DNA of 64,000 nucleotides from a bacterium (GTDB lineage: Bacteria > Bacillota > Clostridia > Christensenellales > Aristaeellaceae), in NCBI GenBank assembly GCA_004563405.1, contig SFTH01000012.1:21150-85149 (forward strand), in the 5' to 3' direction. A program made the position numbers and the translations under genes. Positions 1-8,146 of this stretch are shown one piece after another (positions within the stretch are counted from its first letter, which is position 1; each line of letters opens with the position of its first letter). A model generated the notes under the pieces. That model saw only the letters and a program-made list of their open reading frames with translations, ran no database searches and had not been told where the DNA came from.

Positions 1-2
1 AC

Positions 3-317
3 AACGCCGCGGCCGTCATCCTTCAATACCTGCAACAGTCCCAGCCGGCGGCGGAGGCGGCGGAGAGCGTGCGCTATCTGGACGCCATCGGCGGCATGCA
101 GGGCGTGCTGATGCTGCTCGTCGAAATCCTGATTCTCGGCGCCGCGATGCTCTTCACGCTGCGCATGTTCCGCATGCGCGCGCGGCTGAGCGGTGCGGTC
201 GAACAGCCCCGGGAAAAGCGGCCGCTGAAGGCGCTGGAGTGGGTTGCGCTGCTGATTGGCTGCGCGCTGGCGGCCGTGCTCTACATCAGCGACCTGCTCG
301 CCATGCTGGGACGATGA
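3..317 (+). CDS. C-terminal part of a membrane protein (partial, begins before window)
   Basis: The reading frame is open from the first bases of the window, so the start lies upstream and only about 104 C-terminal residues are seen. A possible GTG at 69 sits inside the open frame with no ribosome binding site. Two hydrophobic segments are visible, one around GVLMLLVEILILGAAML and one around VALLIGCALAAVLYI, separated by a short basic stretch (RMRARL and EKRPLK), so the piece spans the membrane twice. It ends 21 bases before rlmH and is probably cotranscribed with it. I do not recognise the family and infer no function. Confidence 0.6.
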   Translation, partial: NAAAVILQYLQQSQPAAEAAESVRYLDAIGGMQGVLMLLVEILILGAAMLFTLRMFRMRARLSGAVEQPREKRPLKALEWVALLIGCALAAVLYISDLLAMLGR

Positions 318-338
318 AACTGCAAGGGGGGCCCGGCC

Positions 339-815
339 ATGAACGCCGCAATTCTCTGCGTGGGCAAGCTGAAGGAAAAGTGGCAGCAGGAGGGCTGCGC
401 CGAGTATCTCAAGCGCCTCACGCGCTATGGCAAATATGAAATCATCCAGGTGGACGACCTGCGGGAGCCGGAGAACGCCAGCCCCGCGCAGCTTCAACAG
501 ATCGTCGAGCGGGAGGGAAGGGCACTGCTTCAGCGCGTGCGCCCGGGCGACCGGGTGGTGGCGCTGTGTATTCAGGCAAAGGCCCCGGACTCGGTGGGGC
601 TGTCGAAGCTGATGCAGGACTGGAGCGCGGACGGAAGGCGCACGGTGTTCGTCATCGGCGGCTCCAACGGCCTCTCCGGCGAGGTGCTCCAGCGCGCCGA
701 CGCGCGCCTGTCCTTCTCCAACCTCACCTTTCCCCACGGCCTGATGCGCGTCATCCTGCTGGAGCAGCTCTACCGCGCCGAAAAGATCCGCACGGGCGAG
801 AAATATCACAAATAG
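339..815 (+). CDS. rlmH: 23S rRNA (pseudouridine-1915-N3)-methyltransferase RlmH
   Basis: RlmH is a small SPOUT-fold enzyme that uses SAM to methylate pseudouridine 1915 in helix 69 of 23S rRNA, after the 70S ribosome has formed. The 158 residues match the usual family length of about 159. The C-terminal knot is clear: VFVIGGSNGLSGEV, then LSFSNLTFPHGLMRVILLEQLYRA, ending with the family hallmark YHK. The ATG at 339 follows a purine-rich AAGGGGGG. A bidirectional hairpin follows the stop. Identification is firm; the gene is a standard single-domain copy. Confidence 0.96.
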   Translation: MNAAILCVGKLKEKWQQEGCAEYLKRLTRYGKYEIIQVDDLREPENASPAQLQQIVEREGRALLQRVRPGDRVVALCIQAKAPDSVGLSKLMQDWSADGRRTVFVIGGSNGLSGEVLQRADARLSFSNLTFPHGLMRVILLEQLYRAEKIRTGEKYHK

Positions 816-825
816 CGCAAAAGCA

Positions 826-860
826 CTGCGGCGATTCCCAAAAAACGGGAATCGCCGCAG
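826..860. terminator. Convergent terminator hairpin between rlmH and the 886-1359 gene
   Basis: A 14-bp perfect stem (826-839 with 847-860) around a 7-base A-rich loop. On the plus strand it is followed by CTTTCTG. On the minus strand it is followed by a CTTTTG run. It can serve both converging genes. Confidence 0.8.
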
Positions 861-885
861 CTTTCTGATCCGATCATATTATAGA

Positions 886-1359
886 TTAACCCGTATACGC
901 GGGCGCATCGCAGCACTTGCCCGGCGTGTAGCCCAGATAGTACGCCTCGTAGAGGGTCATCTTCTTGGCGCTCGCATAGGCGAAGCGGCAGGTGGGCATG
1001 TGGTAGTTCTTCTGGTCCTCGGAGGCGTAGACGTAGACCGTCTCCTCATCCTCGCTCTTCTCCGGCAGCACCACCGACTGAATCACCGGCTCGGTGTAGC
1101 CGCCCACGATGCGCTCCGGAGCCTGGGGGCCGTAAACCTCCACCTCGGGGGACTCACCGTAGAGCTCGACGCCGCCGCGCTGAACGCGGTTGGGCGAGGG
1201 AGAGACCAGAACGCCCACGAGCACCGCCGAGGCGAGCGCCAGGCACACCCAAATGCGCCTGCTGCCGCCGCGCCGCTTCCGCGCGCCGTTTCGACCCTGT
1301 CTCTGCTTTTTCAAGCCTGCCACGCCCCTCGTATGTTCTCGTGGAACAATATCCCACAT
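886..1359 (-). CDS. Single-pass membrane protein with a C-terminal Cys/His motif
   Basis: A 157-residue protein. It has a very basic N-terminus (KKQRQGRNGARKRRGG), one membrane segment around residues 37-53 (VCLALASAVLVGVLV) and an exported C-terminal part. The last 45 residues read YHMPTCRFAYASAKKMTLYEAYYLGYTPGKCC. This resembles the small Cys/His module (YH-x-x-x-C ... GYTPCKxC) found at the ends of some nucleases and competence-like proteins of Gram-positive bacteria, where it is thought to bind metal. The ATG at 1359 has only a weak ribosome binding site. A TTG at 1314 behind GAGGGG is an alternative and would remove 15 residues. It faces away from the DnaJ-domain gene. Function unknown. 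Confidence 0.65.
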   Translation of the reverse strand: MWDIVPREHTRGVAGLKKQRQGRNGARKRRGGSRRIWVCLALASAVLVGVLVSPSPNRVQRGGVELYGESPEVEVYGPQAPERIVGGYTEPVIQSVVLPEKSEDEETVYVYASEDQKNYHMPTCRFAYASAKKMTLYEAYYLGYTPGKCCDAPAYTG

Positions 1360-1485
1360 AGCTAGCTTTCATTTTACGCCTCCCCGGCCGCCCTGTAAAG
1401 GAAAGTCCAGACTCTTCACGCTTTCGTATCTTTTGCATCAGTTGCGTAATATTTCTGCAATATCCTCGCCCCATCCCCCGCGCGC

Positions 1486-1514
1486 TTGACAGCCCCGCCA
1501 AAATTTCCTATAAT
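1486..1514 (+). promoter_or_regulatory. Sigma-A promoter, perfect consensus
   Basis: TTGACA at 1486-1491, a 17-base spacer and TATAAT at 1509-1514. Transcription should start near 1521. This rules out the in-frame starts overlapping the promoter and supports the TTG start of the DnaJ-domain gene at 1564. Confidence 0.9.
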
Positions 1515-1563
1515 GGAAATATCCTTAATTTCCCTGAATTGCTTTTTATCCGAGGTGAAAGCT

Positions 1564-2052
1564 TTGAACGCATATGCCGTGCTCAACGTGCCGCCCACGG
1601 CCACGAAGGCGGAGATTCGCGCCGCCTACCGGGCGCTGGCGCGCCGCTGGCACCCGGATCGCTTCATGGAGGGCCCCGAGCGCGACTGGGCCAACGAAAA
1701 GATGGCGGAGATCAACGCCGCCTATCGCGCCTGCCTGCGCGAACCGACGCAATGCGCCGACGCGGAGGAGGAGGGGCGCGCCCTGCGGCGCATCGAGGAG
1801 CTGATCGACGGCGGTCAGTATCCGCTGGCGCGGCGCATGCTGATGGACATCGCCACCCGCTGCGCGGAGTGGAACTACCTCTTCGGCGCGGTGCTGATGA
1901 AGACCAGCGAGGTGCAGAAGGCGCTGATCTACCTCTCCGTGGCCGCCCACCAGCAGCCGGACAACCAGAAGTACGCCCGCGCGCTTCAGGAGGCACAGAG
2001 CGCCCAGCAGGGCGCGCGCCGGGGCCTCGCCGCCCGCCTGCGCCGCCGCTGA
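1564..2052 (+). CDS. DnaJ-domain (J-domain) protein
   Basis: A 162-residue J-domain protein. The N-terminal 60 residues contain the J-domain with the diagnostic HPD tripeptide (RRWHPDRF), which stimulates the ATPase of an Hsp70. It lacks the G/F region, zinc finger and substrate domains of true DnaJ. The rest is helical and may form TPR-like hairpins (RMLMDIATRCAEWNYLFGAVLM). I chose the TTG at 1564 because GAGGTG lies 6-12 bases upstream and the promoter sits just before it; the longer frame from 1486 would start inside the -35 box. A terminator follows at once, so it is monocistronic. The Hsp70 partner and client are unknown. Confidence 0.85.
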   Translation: MNAYAVLNVPPTATKAEIRAAYRALARRWHPDRFMEGPERDWANEKMAEINAAYRACLREPTQCADAEEEGRALRRIEELIDGGQYPLARRMLMDIATRCAEWNYLFGAVLMKTSEVQKALIYLSVAAHQQPDNQKYARALQEAQSAQQGARRGLAARLRRR

Positions 2053-2060
2053 ATACAGAT

Positions 2061-2085
2061 CCGTCCGCACGCCGGGCGGTTTTTT
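2061..2085 (+). terminator. Terminator of the DnaJ-domain gene
   Basis: A 6-bp GC-rich stem (CCGTCC 2061-2066 with GGGCGG 2074-2079, one G-U pair) followed directly by six T. The bases from here to the ileS promoter at 2303 show nothing I can support. Confidence 0.75.
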
Positions 2086-2302
2086 GCGCCCGATTGCCGC
2101 GCGGCCCCGCGCTGACTGTGAACGCGGGCGAGCGGATCGCCGCCATCGACATCAAGGGACTGCACGGCTGACCCCGCTTCCATCCGGAGGCCCCCTTCGG
2201 CGCAGTCGCCGAATCCATGCGCAGGTCCGCGGAACCGCCGCATGCGGGCGTTCCGCAGGCCTGCGCTGCGCCGCGCACCTTCGTTAAAATCCCATGCAGG
2301 AC

Positions 2303-2331
2303 TTTACATTGCATCCAAAAGAGGCTATAAT
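2303..2331 (+). promoter_or_regulatory. Promoter of the ileS T-box transcript
   Basis: TTTACA (2303-2308), a 17-base spacer and TATAAT (2326-2331). It places transcription start about 260 bases before the ileS ATG, leaving room for the T-box leader. Confidence 0.85.
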
Positions 2332-2338
2332 AGTAGGG

Positions 2339-2588
2339 TAATTTATTCTGCCTTGATGAGGAACGCCTGGGAAGCGCTTTCGCGCAGCGAGCCGGAGGCT
2401 GGTGCAAGTCCGGACGGGAGCATCCACAGGAAATCGCCTCGGAGCAGCGAACCGAACGCCGATCGGTCAGTAGGCCTCGCCGGGAGCGCCCGTTACAGCG
2501 AAAATCAAGTGGGCGCGGCACGCCGCGTCAATTTGGGTGGTACCGCGAAGCGCCTTCGTCCCAAAGGGATGGAGGCGAATTTTATTTT
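2339..2588 (+). promoter_or_regulatory. T-box riboswitch, isoleucine specifier
   Basis: The leader senses uncharged tRNA-Ile and lets transcription continue into ileS. The T-box core GGGTGGTACCGCG is at 2535-2547. A 12-bp terminator stem (2551-2562 with 2566-2577) with a T-rich tail follows. The specifier is read as ATC at 2433-2435. This is the triplet that aligns with ATG of the metG leader in this window: both are followed by a closely similar GCCTC/GCTCC block and the identical GGAGC. The specifier agrees with the downstream gene. Confidence 0.93.
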
Positions 2589-2601
2589 GGAGGAGTGCAG
2601 C

Positions 2602-5600
2602 ATGTTTGAGAAAGTTTCCACCTCGATGGACTTCCTCGCCCGCGAGAAGGAAGTACTGAAGTTCTGGAAAGAAAACGAGATCTTCAAAAAGAGCGTCGAC
2701 CTGCGCAAGGGCCAGGACACGTTCACCTTCTTTGACGGCCCGCCGACGGCCAACGGCAAGCCCCACATCGGCCACATCGAGACCCGCGCCATCAAGGATC
2801 TGATCCCGAGATACCAGACCATGAAGGGCAAGAACGTGCTGCGCAAGGCCGGCTGGGACACCCACGGCCTGCCCGTCGAGCTGGAGGTTGAAAAGCAGCT
2901 GGGTCTGGACGGCAAGGAGCAGATCGAGCAGTACGGCCTGGAGCCCTTCATCAGGAAGTGCAAGGAATCCGTGTGGAAGTACAAGGGCATGTGGGAGGAG
3001 ATGTCCGACCGCGTCGGCTTCTGGTGCGACATGGAGGATCCCTACGTCACCTACGAGGACAACTACATCGAATCCGAGTGGTGGTCTCTCAAGGAGATCA
3101 GCAAGAAGGGCCTTCTGTACAAGGGCCACAAGATCGTTCCCTACTGCCCCCGCTGCGGCACCGCCCTGTCCAGCCACGAGGTCTCCCAGGGCTACAAGCT
3201 GGTCAAGGAGAGAAGCGCCGTGGTGCGCTTCAAGGTGAGGGACCAGGAGAACACCTACATCTACGCCTGGACGACCACGCCCTGGACCCTGCCCAGCAAC
3301 GTGGCGCTGTGCGTCAACCCCGACGAGACCTACGCCAAATTCGACTACGAGGGCCGCACCGTCATCATGGGCGACGCGCTGATCGAAAAGGTTCTGGGCG
3401 AGGGCGTGGAGGTCTCCAACAAGACCACCTTCCCCGGCCGCGAGCTGGTGGGCATCAAATATGAGCCGCTGTTCGACTTCCAGGTGGCGGCGCTGGGCAA
3501 CGTGCCCAACGCGGGCAACGCCTGGCAGGTCATCGCCGACGGCTACGTCACCATGTCCGACGGCACCGGCATCGTGCACATCGCCCCGGCTTTCGGCGAG
3601 GACGACGCGCGCGTGGGCCGCGACAACGACATCCCCATGCTCCAGCTGGTCACGCCCAAGGGCGAGATGAGCAAGGAGACCCCCTGGGAGGGCACCTTTG
3701 TCAAGAAGGCCGATCCCATCATCCTGGAGCAGCTGGAAAAGGAGGGCAAGCTGGTCTCCGCGCCGGAGTTCGAGCATGACTATCCCTTCTGCTGGCGCTG
3801 CGACACCCCGCTGATCTACTACGCCCGCGGCGGCTGGTTCATCAAGATGACCGCCGTGCACGACGAATTGATGGCCAACAACCAGACCATCAATTGGATG
3901 CCCGAGAACATCAAGGACGGCCGCTTCGGCAACTTCCTGGACAACGTCATCGACTGGGCGCTCTCCCGCGAGCGCTACTGGGGCACGCCCCTGCCGGTAT
4001 GGGTCTGCGAGTGCGGCCACCAGCACGTGATCGGCTCCCGTCAGGAGCTGATCGAGCTGGGCGACAACGTCGACCCCAACATCGAGCTGCACCGCCCCTA
4101 CATCGACGCGGTGACCATCACCTGCCCGAAGTGCGGAAAGAAAATGCACCGCACGCCCGAGGTCATCGACTGCTGGTACGATTCCGGCTCCATGCCCTTC
4201 GCGCAGTGGCACTATCCCTTTGAGAACAAGGAGGTCTTCGAGCAGCGCTTCCCGGCGGACTTCATCTCCGAGGCCATCGACCAGACCCGCGGCTGGTTCT
4301 ACTCCCTGATCGCCATCTCCACGCTGGTGTTCGGCAAGTCCTCCTACAAGAACTGCCTGGTCATGGGCCATGTGCAGGACGCCGAGGGCCGCAAGATGAG
4401 CAAGCACATCGGCAATGTGGTCGACCCGTGGGACGTGCTGGACAAGCAGGGCGCGGATGCGGTGCGCTGGTACTTCTACGCCGCAGGCTCCCCGTGGCTG
4501 CCCACCCGCTTCTCCGGCGAGCTGGTCAGCGAGATGCAGTCCAAGTTCATGGGCACGCTGTGGAACACCTACGCGTTCTTCACCATGTACGCCAGCATCG
4601 ACAACTTTGATCCCGCCGTGCATACCTGCAAGGATGAGGATTACACGCTGATGGATCGCTGGGCGCTGTCGAAGTTGAACACGCTGGTGAAGCTGGTGGA
4701 CGAGGGCCTGGCCGAGTACAGGATCACCGAGCCCGCCCGCGCCATCCAGAGCTTCGTGGAGGAGCTGTCCAACTGGTACGTGCGCCTGAGCAAGAGCCGC
4801 TTCTGGGGCAAGGAGTGGACCAAAGACAAGCTGGCCGCCTACAACACGCTCTACACCGTGCTGACCACGCTGACCGGCATCTGCGCGCCGTTCATCCCCT
4901 TCATGACCGAGTCCATGTACCAGAACCTGGTGGTGGGGAATGTTCCGGGCGCGCCGGAGTCCGTGCACCTGTCCGACTTCCCCGCCTGCCATGCCGAGTG
5001 GATCAACCCCGAGCTGGAGGCGCAGATGGACGAGGTCATGCAGGCCGTGCAGCTGGGCCGCGCGTGCCGCAACACCGCCAACATCAAGGTGCGCCAGGCA
5101 CTGGGCACGCTGTACGTGAAGGGTGCAGAGCTGTCCGAGGACTGCGCGTCGCTCATCCGCAGCGAGCTGAACGTGGAGGAGGTCAGGTTCATCTCCGACG
5201 CGCGCGCCTTCACCACCTACCAGATCAAGCCGCAGATGCGCACGCTGGGCCCGAAGTACGGAAAACTTCTGGGCAAGATCGGCGCGTATCTGAAGGACGT
5301 GGACGGCAACGACTTCGTGGACGCCTTTGAGCGCGGTGAGACCGTGAAGTTTGACATCGAGGGCACGGAAGTGGAGCTGGCCAAGGACGACTGCCTGATC
5401 TCCCCCGCCCAGAAGCCGGGCTTCGTGGCCGAGAGCGAGGGCGGCATGACCGTGGTCATCGACACCAACCTCACCCCCGCGCTGATTGAGAAGGGCTTCG
5501 TGCGCGAGGTCATCTCCAAGCTCCAGACCATGCGCAAGGAGGCTGGCTTCGACGTGGTGGATCGCATCCGGATTACCTACGCCACCACCGAGACCCTCGC

Positions 5601-5742
5601 AGGCGTGATTGAGAAGAACGCCGCGGAGATCGCGGCCGCGACGCTCGCCACCGCCATCGCCGCAGAAAACGCCCCCGAGGGCGCCTACGCCAAGGAGTGG
5701 AACATCAACGGCGAAAAGGCAACCCTCAGCGTCAAGCGCTAA
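2602..5742 (+). CDS. ileS: Isoleucyl-tRNA synthetase, long (IleS2-like) form
   Basis: Charges tRNA-Ile with isoleucine and edits mischarged valine. The 1046 residues fit the eukaryote-like IleS2 group (about 1030-1060) rather than IleS1 (about 920-940 with a C-terminal zinc finger). Signature 1 is PHIGH at residues 54-58. The CP1 editing domain occupies roughly 190-400. Signature 2 is KMSKH at 598-602. A Cys pair (CPRCG) and a second one (CPKCG) are present. The anticodon-binding helices and a C-terminal extension follow. The ATG at 2602 has GGAGG 8-12 bases upstream and lies just after the T-box terminator. IleS2 enzymes are known as a group with reduced mupirocin sensitivity; whether that holds here is inference. 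Confidence 0.96.
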   Translation: MFEKVSTSMDFLAREKEVLKFWKENEIFKKSVDLRKGQDTFTFFDGPPTANGKPHIGHIETRAIKDLIPRYQTMKGKNVLRKAGWDTHGLPVELEVEKQLGLDGKEQIEQYGLEPFIRKCKESVWKYKGMWEEMSDRVGFWCDMEDPYVTYEDNYIESEWWSLKEISKKGLLYKGHKIVPYCPRCGTALSSHEVSQGYKLVKERSAVVRFKVRDQENTYIYAWTTTPWTLPSNVALCVNPDETYAKFDYEGRTVIMGDALIEKVLGEGVEVSNKTTFPGRELVGIKYEPLFDFQVAALGNVPNAGNAWQVIADGYVTMSDGTGIVHIAPAFGEDDARVGRDNDIPMLQLVTPKGEMSKETPWEGTFVKKADPIILEQLEKEGKLVSAPEFEHDYPFCWRCDTPLIYYARGGWFIKMTAVHDELMANNQTINWMPENIKDGRFGNFLDNVIDWALSRERYWGTPLPVWVCECGHQHVIGSRQELIELGDNVDPNIELHRPYIDAVTITCPKCGKKMHRTPEVIDCWYDSGSMPFAQWHYPFENKEVFEQRFPADFISEAIDQTRGWFYSLIAISTLVFGKSSYKNCLVMGHVQDAEGRKMSKHIGNVVDPWDVLDKQGADAVRWYFYAAGSPWLPTRFSGELVSEMQSKFMGTLWNTYAFFTMYASIDNFDPAVHTCKDEDYTLMDRWALSKLNTLVKLVDEGLAEYRITEPARAIQSFVEELSNWYVRLSKSRFWGKEWTKDKLAAYNTLYTVLTTLTGICAPFIPFMTESMYQNLVVGNVPGAPESVHLSDFPACHAEWINPELEAQMDEVMQAVQLGRACRNTANIKVRQALGTLYVKGAELSEDCASLIRSELNVEEVRFISDARAFTTYQIKPQMRTLGPKYGKLLGKIGAYLKDVDGNDFVDAFERGETVKFDIEGTEVELAKDDCLISPAQKPGFVAESEGGMTVVIDTNLTPALIEKGFVREVISKLQTMRKEAGFDVVDRIRITYATTETLAGVIEKNAAEIAAATLATAIAAENAPEGAYAKEWNINGEKATLSVKR

Positions 5743-5817
5743 CCCCCCATCAACACATCCCCGCCCCGGCAAACGTCGGGACGGGGATTCTTCACACCCA
5801 CCCAATCAACAGCATGA

Positions 5818-5923
5818 GAAATCTGCCCCATTCCTGCCGGGGCAGATTTCGGGGAAATGCGGACATCATAATCGGATAGAAACACAGAATCCCTGCCCCT
5901 TGAATCAGTGGGGGCAGGGATTC
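5818..5923. repeat. Two-hairpin intergenic element, locus 1 copy a
   Basis: Hairpin B: 12-bp perfect stem (5818-5829 with 5839-5850) with loop ATTCCTGCC. A 36-base spacer ends in GGATAGAAACACA. Hairpin A: 13-bp perfect stem (5887-5899 with 5911-5923) with an 11-base loop TTGAATCAGTG. The same design recurs near 14.7 kb and 50 kb. Read on the minus strand, it lies behind the aminotransferase gene, so it may also act as that gene's terminator. Confidence 0.85.
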
Positions 5924-6098
5924 GTTCACTCCTGCGCGGCAGCTGGCGTCAGCGGCGACTCGCCGCCGGGGCAGATTTCGGGGAAATGCGGACATCGCAA
6001 TCGGATAGAAACACAGAATCCCTGCCCCTTGAATCAGTGGGGGCAGGGATTCGTTCACTCCTGCGCGGCAGCTGGCGTCAGCGGCGACTCGCCGCCGC
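5836..6098. repeat. Tandem 129-bp duplication including the 3' end of the aminotransferase gene
   Basis: Two direct copies, about 5838-5967 and 5968-6096, differ at very few positions (CATCATAATC against CATCGCAATC). Each holds the right arm of hairpin B, the spacer, hairpin A (second copy 6016-6052) and about 40 bases equal to the end of the aminotransferase reading frame. Copy b is the functional gene end. Copy a carries a non-coding duplicate of it. This fills the gap between ileS and the aminotransferase gene. Confidence 0.9.
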
Positions 6099-7278
6099 CG
6101 CTGATGCTGTCGAGGAAGGCCTTGATGCGGTCGAGGGCCTTGCGGATGTTGTCGTTGGATGAGGCAGCGCTGCAGCGGATATGCCCCTCGCCGAGCGCGC
6201 CGAAGGCGGTGCCGGGAACGGTGGCGACCCGCTGGCCGTAGAGCAGCTTTTCGCAGAACGCCTCGGACTTCATGCCGGTGGAGCGAATGGACGGGAACAC
6301 ATAGAACGCGCCCAGGGGCTCGTGGCAGCTGAGCCCAGCCTCCCGGAAGCCGTCCACCAGCATGCGGCGGCGGCGGTCATAGGCGGCGACCATGCGGCGC
6401 ACGTCGGCAAAATCGGTATCAAAGCCCTTGCGGATGGCCTCGACGCCGGCGTACTGGCTGGCGATGGGCGCGCAGAGCATGGTGTACTGATGGATGCGGC
6501 AGAGCACGGCCATCAGCTCCTTCGGCCCGCAGGCGTAGCCCAGGCGCCAGCCGGTCATGGCGAAGGCCTTGGAGAAGCCGTTCAGGGTGATCGTGCGCTC
6601 CCACATGCCGGGGATGGCGGCGAAGCTCACATGGTGCTGGCCCTCGTAAGTCAGCTCCGCGTAGATCTCGTCGTGAATGACCACGATGTTCGTATCCCGC
6701 AGAACCTTCGCGATGCCCTCGTAGTCCTCCCGGGTCATCACGCCGCCGGTGGGATTGTTGGGGTAGGGCAGAATCAGCGCCTTCGTGCGGGGCGTGATGG
6801 CCGCGCGCAGGGCCTCGGGGGTCAGCTTGAAGCCGTGCTCCATGTCCGTGGGGATGGGCACGCACACGCCGCCGGCAAAGGTGATGCAGGGCATGTAGGA
6901 CACATAGCTGGGATCGGGCACCAGCACTTCGTCGCCATTCTCCACCAGGGCGCGCACGGCCAGGTCGATGCCCTCGCTGGCGCCCACGGTGACCAGAATC
7001 TCATTCTCGGGGTTGTACTCCGGGCCAAAGCGCTCCGCCTGATAGCGGGCGATCCACTTGCGCAGCTCCAGCAGGCCCCAGTTGCTGGTGTAGTGGGTGT
7101 GGCCGGAGCGCAGGGAATAGATGGCCGCGTCGGTGTAGTCCCAGGGGGTCTTGAAGTCCGGCTCGCCCACGCCCAGGGAGACCACGTCGTCCATCACGTT
7201 TACAATGTCAAAAAACTTTCGTATGCCGGAGGGCGGCACCTGAGCCACCCGGCGGCAGAGCACCTGATCGTAATTCAC
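6055..7278 (-). CDS. PLP-dependent class I/II aminotransferase
   Basis: A 407-residue fold-type I aminotransferase that moves amino groups between an amino acid and a 2-oxo acid. The cofactor lysine is K237 in NGFSKAFAMTGWR. Other hallmarks are the substrate-arginine region near the C-terminus, NNPTGG at about 174-179 and DEIYAEL at about 203. The start is GTG at 7278, overlapping the stop of the Lrp-type regulator (GTGA), so the pair is translationally coupled. This regulator-aminotransferase pairing suggests amino-acid-responsive control. The substrate cannot be read; alanine, aspartate or an aromatic amino acid are all possible. The last 40 bases are part of a duplicated repeat. Confidence 0.93.
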   Translation of the reverse strand: MNYDQVLCRRVAQVPPSGIRKFFDIVNVMDDVVSLGVGEPDFKTPWDYTDAAIYSLRSGHTHYTSNWGLLELRKWIARYQAERFGPEYNPENEILVTVGASEGIDLAVRALVENGDEVLVPDPSYVSYMPCITFAGGVCVPIPTDMEHGFKLTPEALRAAITPRTKALILPYPNNPTGGVMTREDYEGIAKVLRDTNIVVIHDEIYAELTYEGQHHVSFAAIPGMWERTITLNGFSKAFAMTGWRLGYACGPKELMAVLCRIHQYTMLCAPIASQYAGVEAIRKGFDTDFADVRRMVAAYDRRRRMLVDGFREAGLSCHEPLGAFYVFPSIRSTGMKSEAFCEKLLYGQRVATVPGTAFGALGEGHIRCSAASSNDNIRKALDRIKAFLDSISGGGESPLTPAAAQE

Positions 7279-7766
7279 GGCGTCACCTTCAATCTGAGAT
7301 CCTCTTCGCTCTCGTCCATCACCACGCCCTGATCCTTGTACTTGCGCAGCACAAAGTGGGTGGCGGTGGAGATCACATGCTCGATGGTGGACAGCTTTTC
7401 TGCCACAAACAGCGCCAGCTGGCGCATGGTGCGGGCCTTCATGTTGACCAGCAGATCGTAGCCGCCGGACATCAGATAGACGCTGGAAACCTCGTCGAAG
7501 CGGTAAATCTGCTCCGCGATGGCCTCGAAGCCCTCGCCCCGCTGGGGCGTGACGCGCACCTCGATCATGGCCTCCACCTGCTCCACGTCCACCTTCTCCC
7601 AGTTGATCAGCGCGGGATACTTCAGAATGACGCGCTGGCGCTCCAGCCGCGCGACGGTATCGGCGATCTGCGCCTCGGTCGCGCCCAGCATCACCGCGAT
7701 CTGGGAAATCGGCGTGCGCGCGTCCTCGGTCAGAATGTCCAGAATGTTCATTTCCAGCTTGTCCAT
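7275..7766 (-). CDS. Lrp/AsnC-family transcriptional regulator
   Basis: A 163-residue feast/famine regulator. The N-terminal winged helix-turn-helix (residues 1-60: MDKLEMNILDILTEDART, ISQIAVMLGATEAQIADTVARLERQRVI) binds DNA. The C-terminal RAM domain (about 70-150) binds a small effector, usually an amino acid, and makes octamers. I chose the ATG at 7766 because GGAGGG lies upstream and a longer frame would run into yraN. It overlaps the downstream aminotransferase start by four bases and probably controls it in response to that enzyme's substrate or product; this is inference from context. Confidence 0.93.
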   Translation of the reverse strand: MDKLEMNILDILTEDARTPISQIAVMLGATEAQIADTVARLERQRVILKYPALINWEKVDVEQVEAMIEVRVTPQRGEGFEAIAEQIYRFDEVSSVYLMSGGYDLLVNMKARTMRQLALFVAEKLSTIEHVISTATHFVLRKYKDQGVVMDESEEDLRLKVTP

Positions 7767-7789
7767 TGAAATCCCTCCGTTTCGTCGTC

Positions 7790-8146
7790 TTAAAAGAACC
7801 CGGTGGCGTCGAACGCGCCCTCGATGTGCCGGAGCTCCCCCGGCAGAATCTCGATCACGTCGAAGCGCACCCGCGCGTCCTCCAGGCCGTTCTCCTGCAT
7901 ATACAGGGCGGCGACCTGAACGATGCGCCGCTGTTTTTCCGCGTTCACCGCCTCCGCCGGGCGGCCGCAGCGCAGGCTGCCCCGGCGCTTGACCTCCACA
8001 AAGGCGATCAGCCCCCGCCGCCGGGCGATCACGTCGATCTCCCCCGGCCCCCGGCGGAAGTTGCGCTCCAGAATCTCCCAGCCCCGCCGCTGGAGATGCG
8101 CGCAGGCCGCCTGCTCGCCCTCGGTTCCGTAGGCGCGGCGGTTCAC
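7790..8146 (-). CDS. yraN: YraN/UPF0102 family putative endonuclease
   Basis: A 118-residue protein with the Holliday-junction-resolvase-like PD-(D/E)XK core: an N-terminal helix with GEQAACAHLQRRGW, then GEIDVIARR and FVEVKRR, where E, D and the E-x-K pair would bind the metal. Family length is about 115-125. The cellular role is not established. It overlaps rnhB by four bases at its start, as in many Clostridia, and is the last gene of the rimM-to-yraN run. Confidence 0.92.
   Translation of the reverse strand: MNRRAYGTEGEQAACAHLQRRGWEILERNFRRGPGEIDVIARRRGLIAFVEVKRRGSLRCGRPAEAVNAEKQRRIVQVAALYMQENGLEDARVRFDVIEILPGELRHIEGAFDATGFF

Noticed and set aside
2467..5805. Open minus-strand frame of 1112 codons opposite ileS
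   Set aside because: It mirrors the high-GC third-position pattern of ileS, has low-complexity His/Leu/Gly-rich text and no ribosome binding site or family features.
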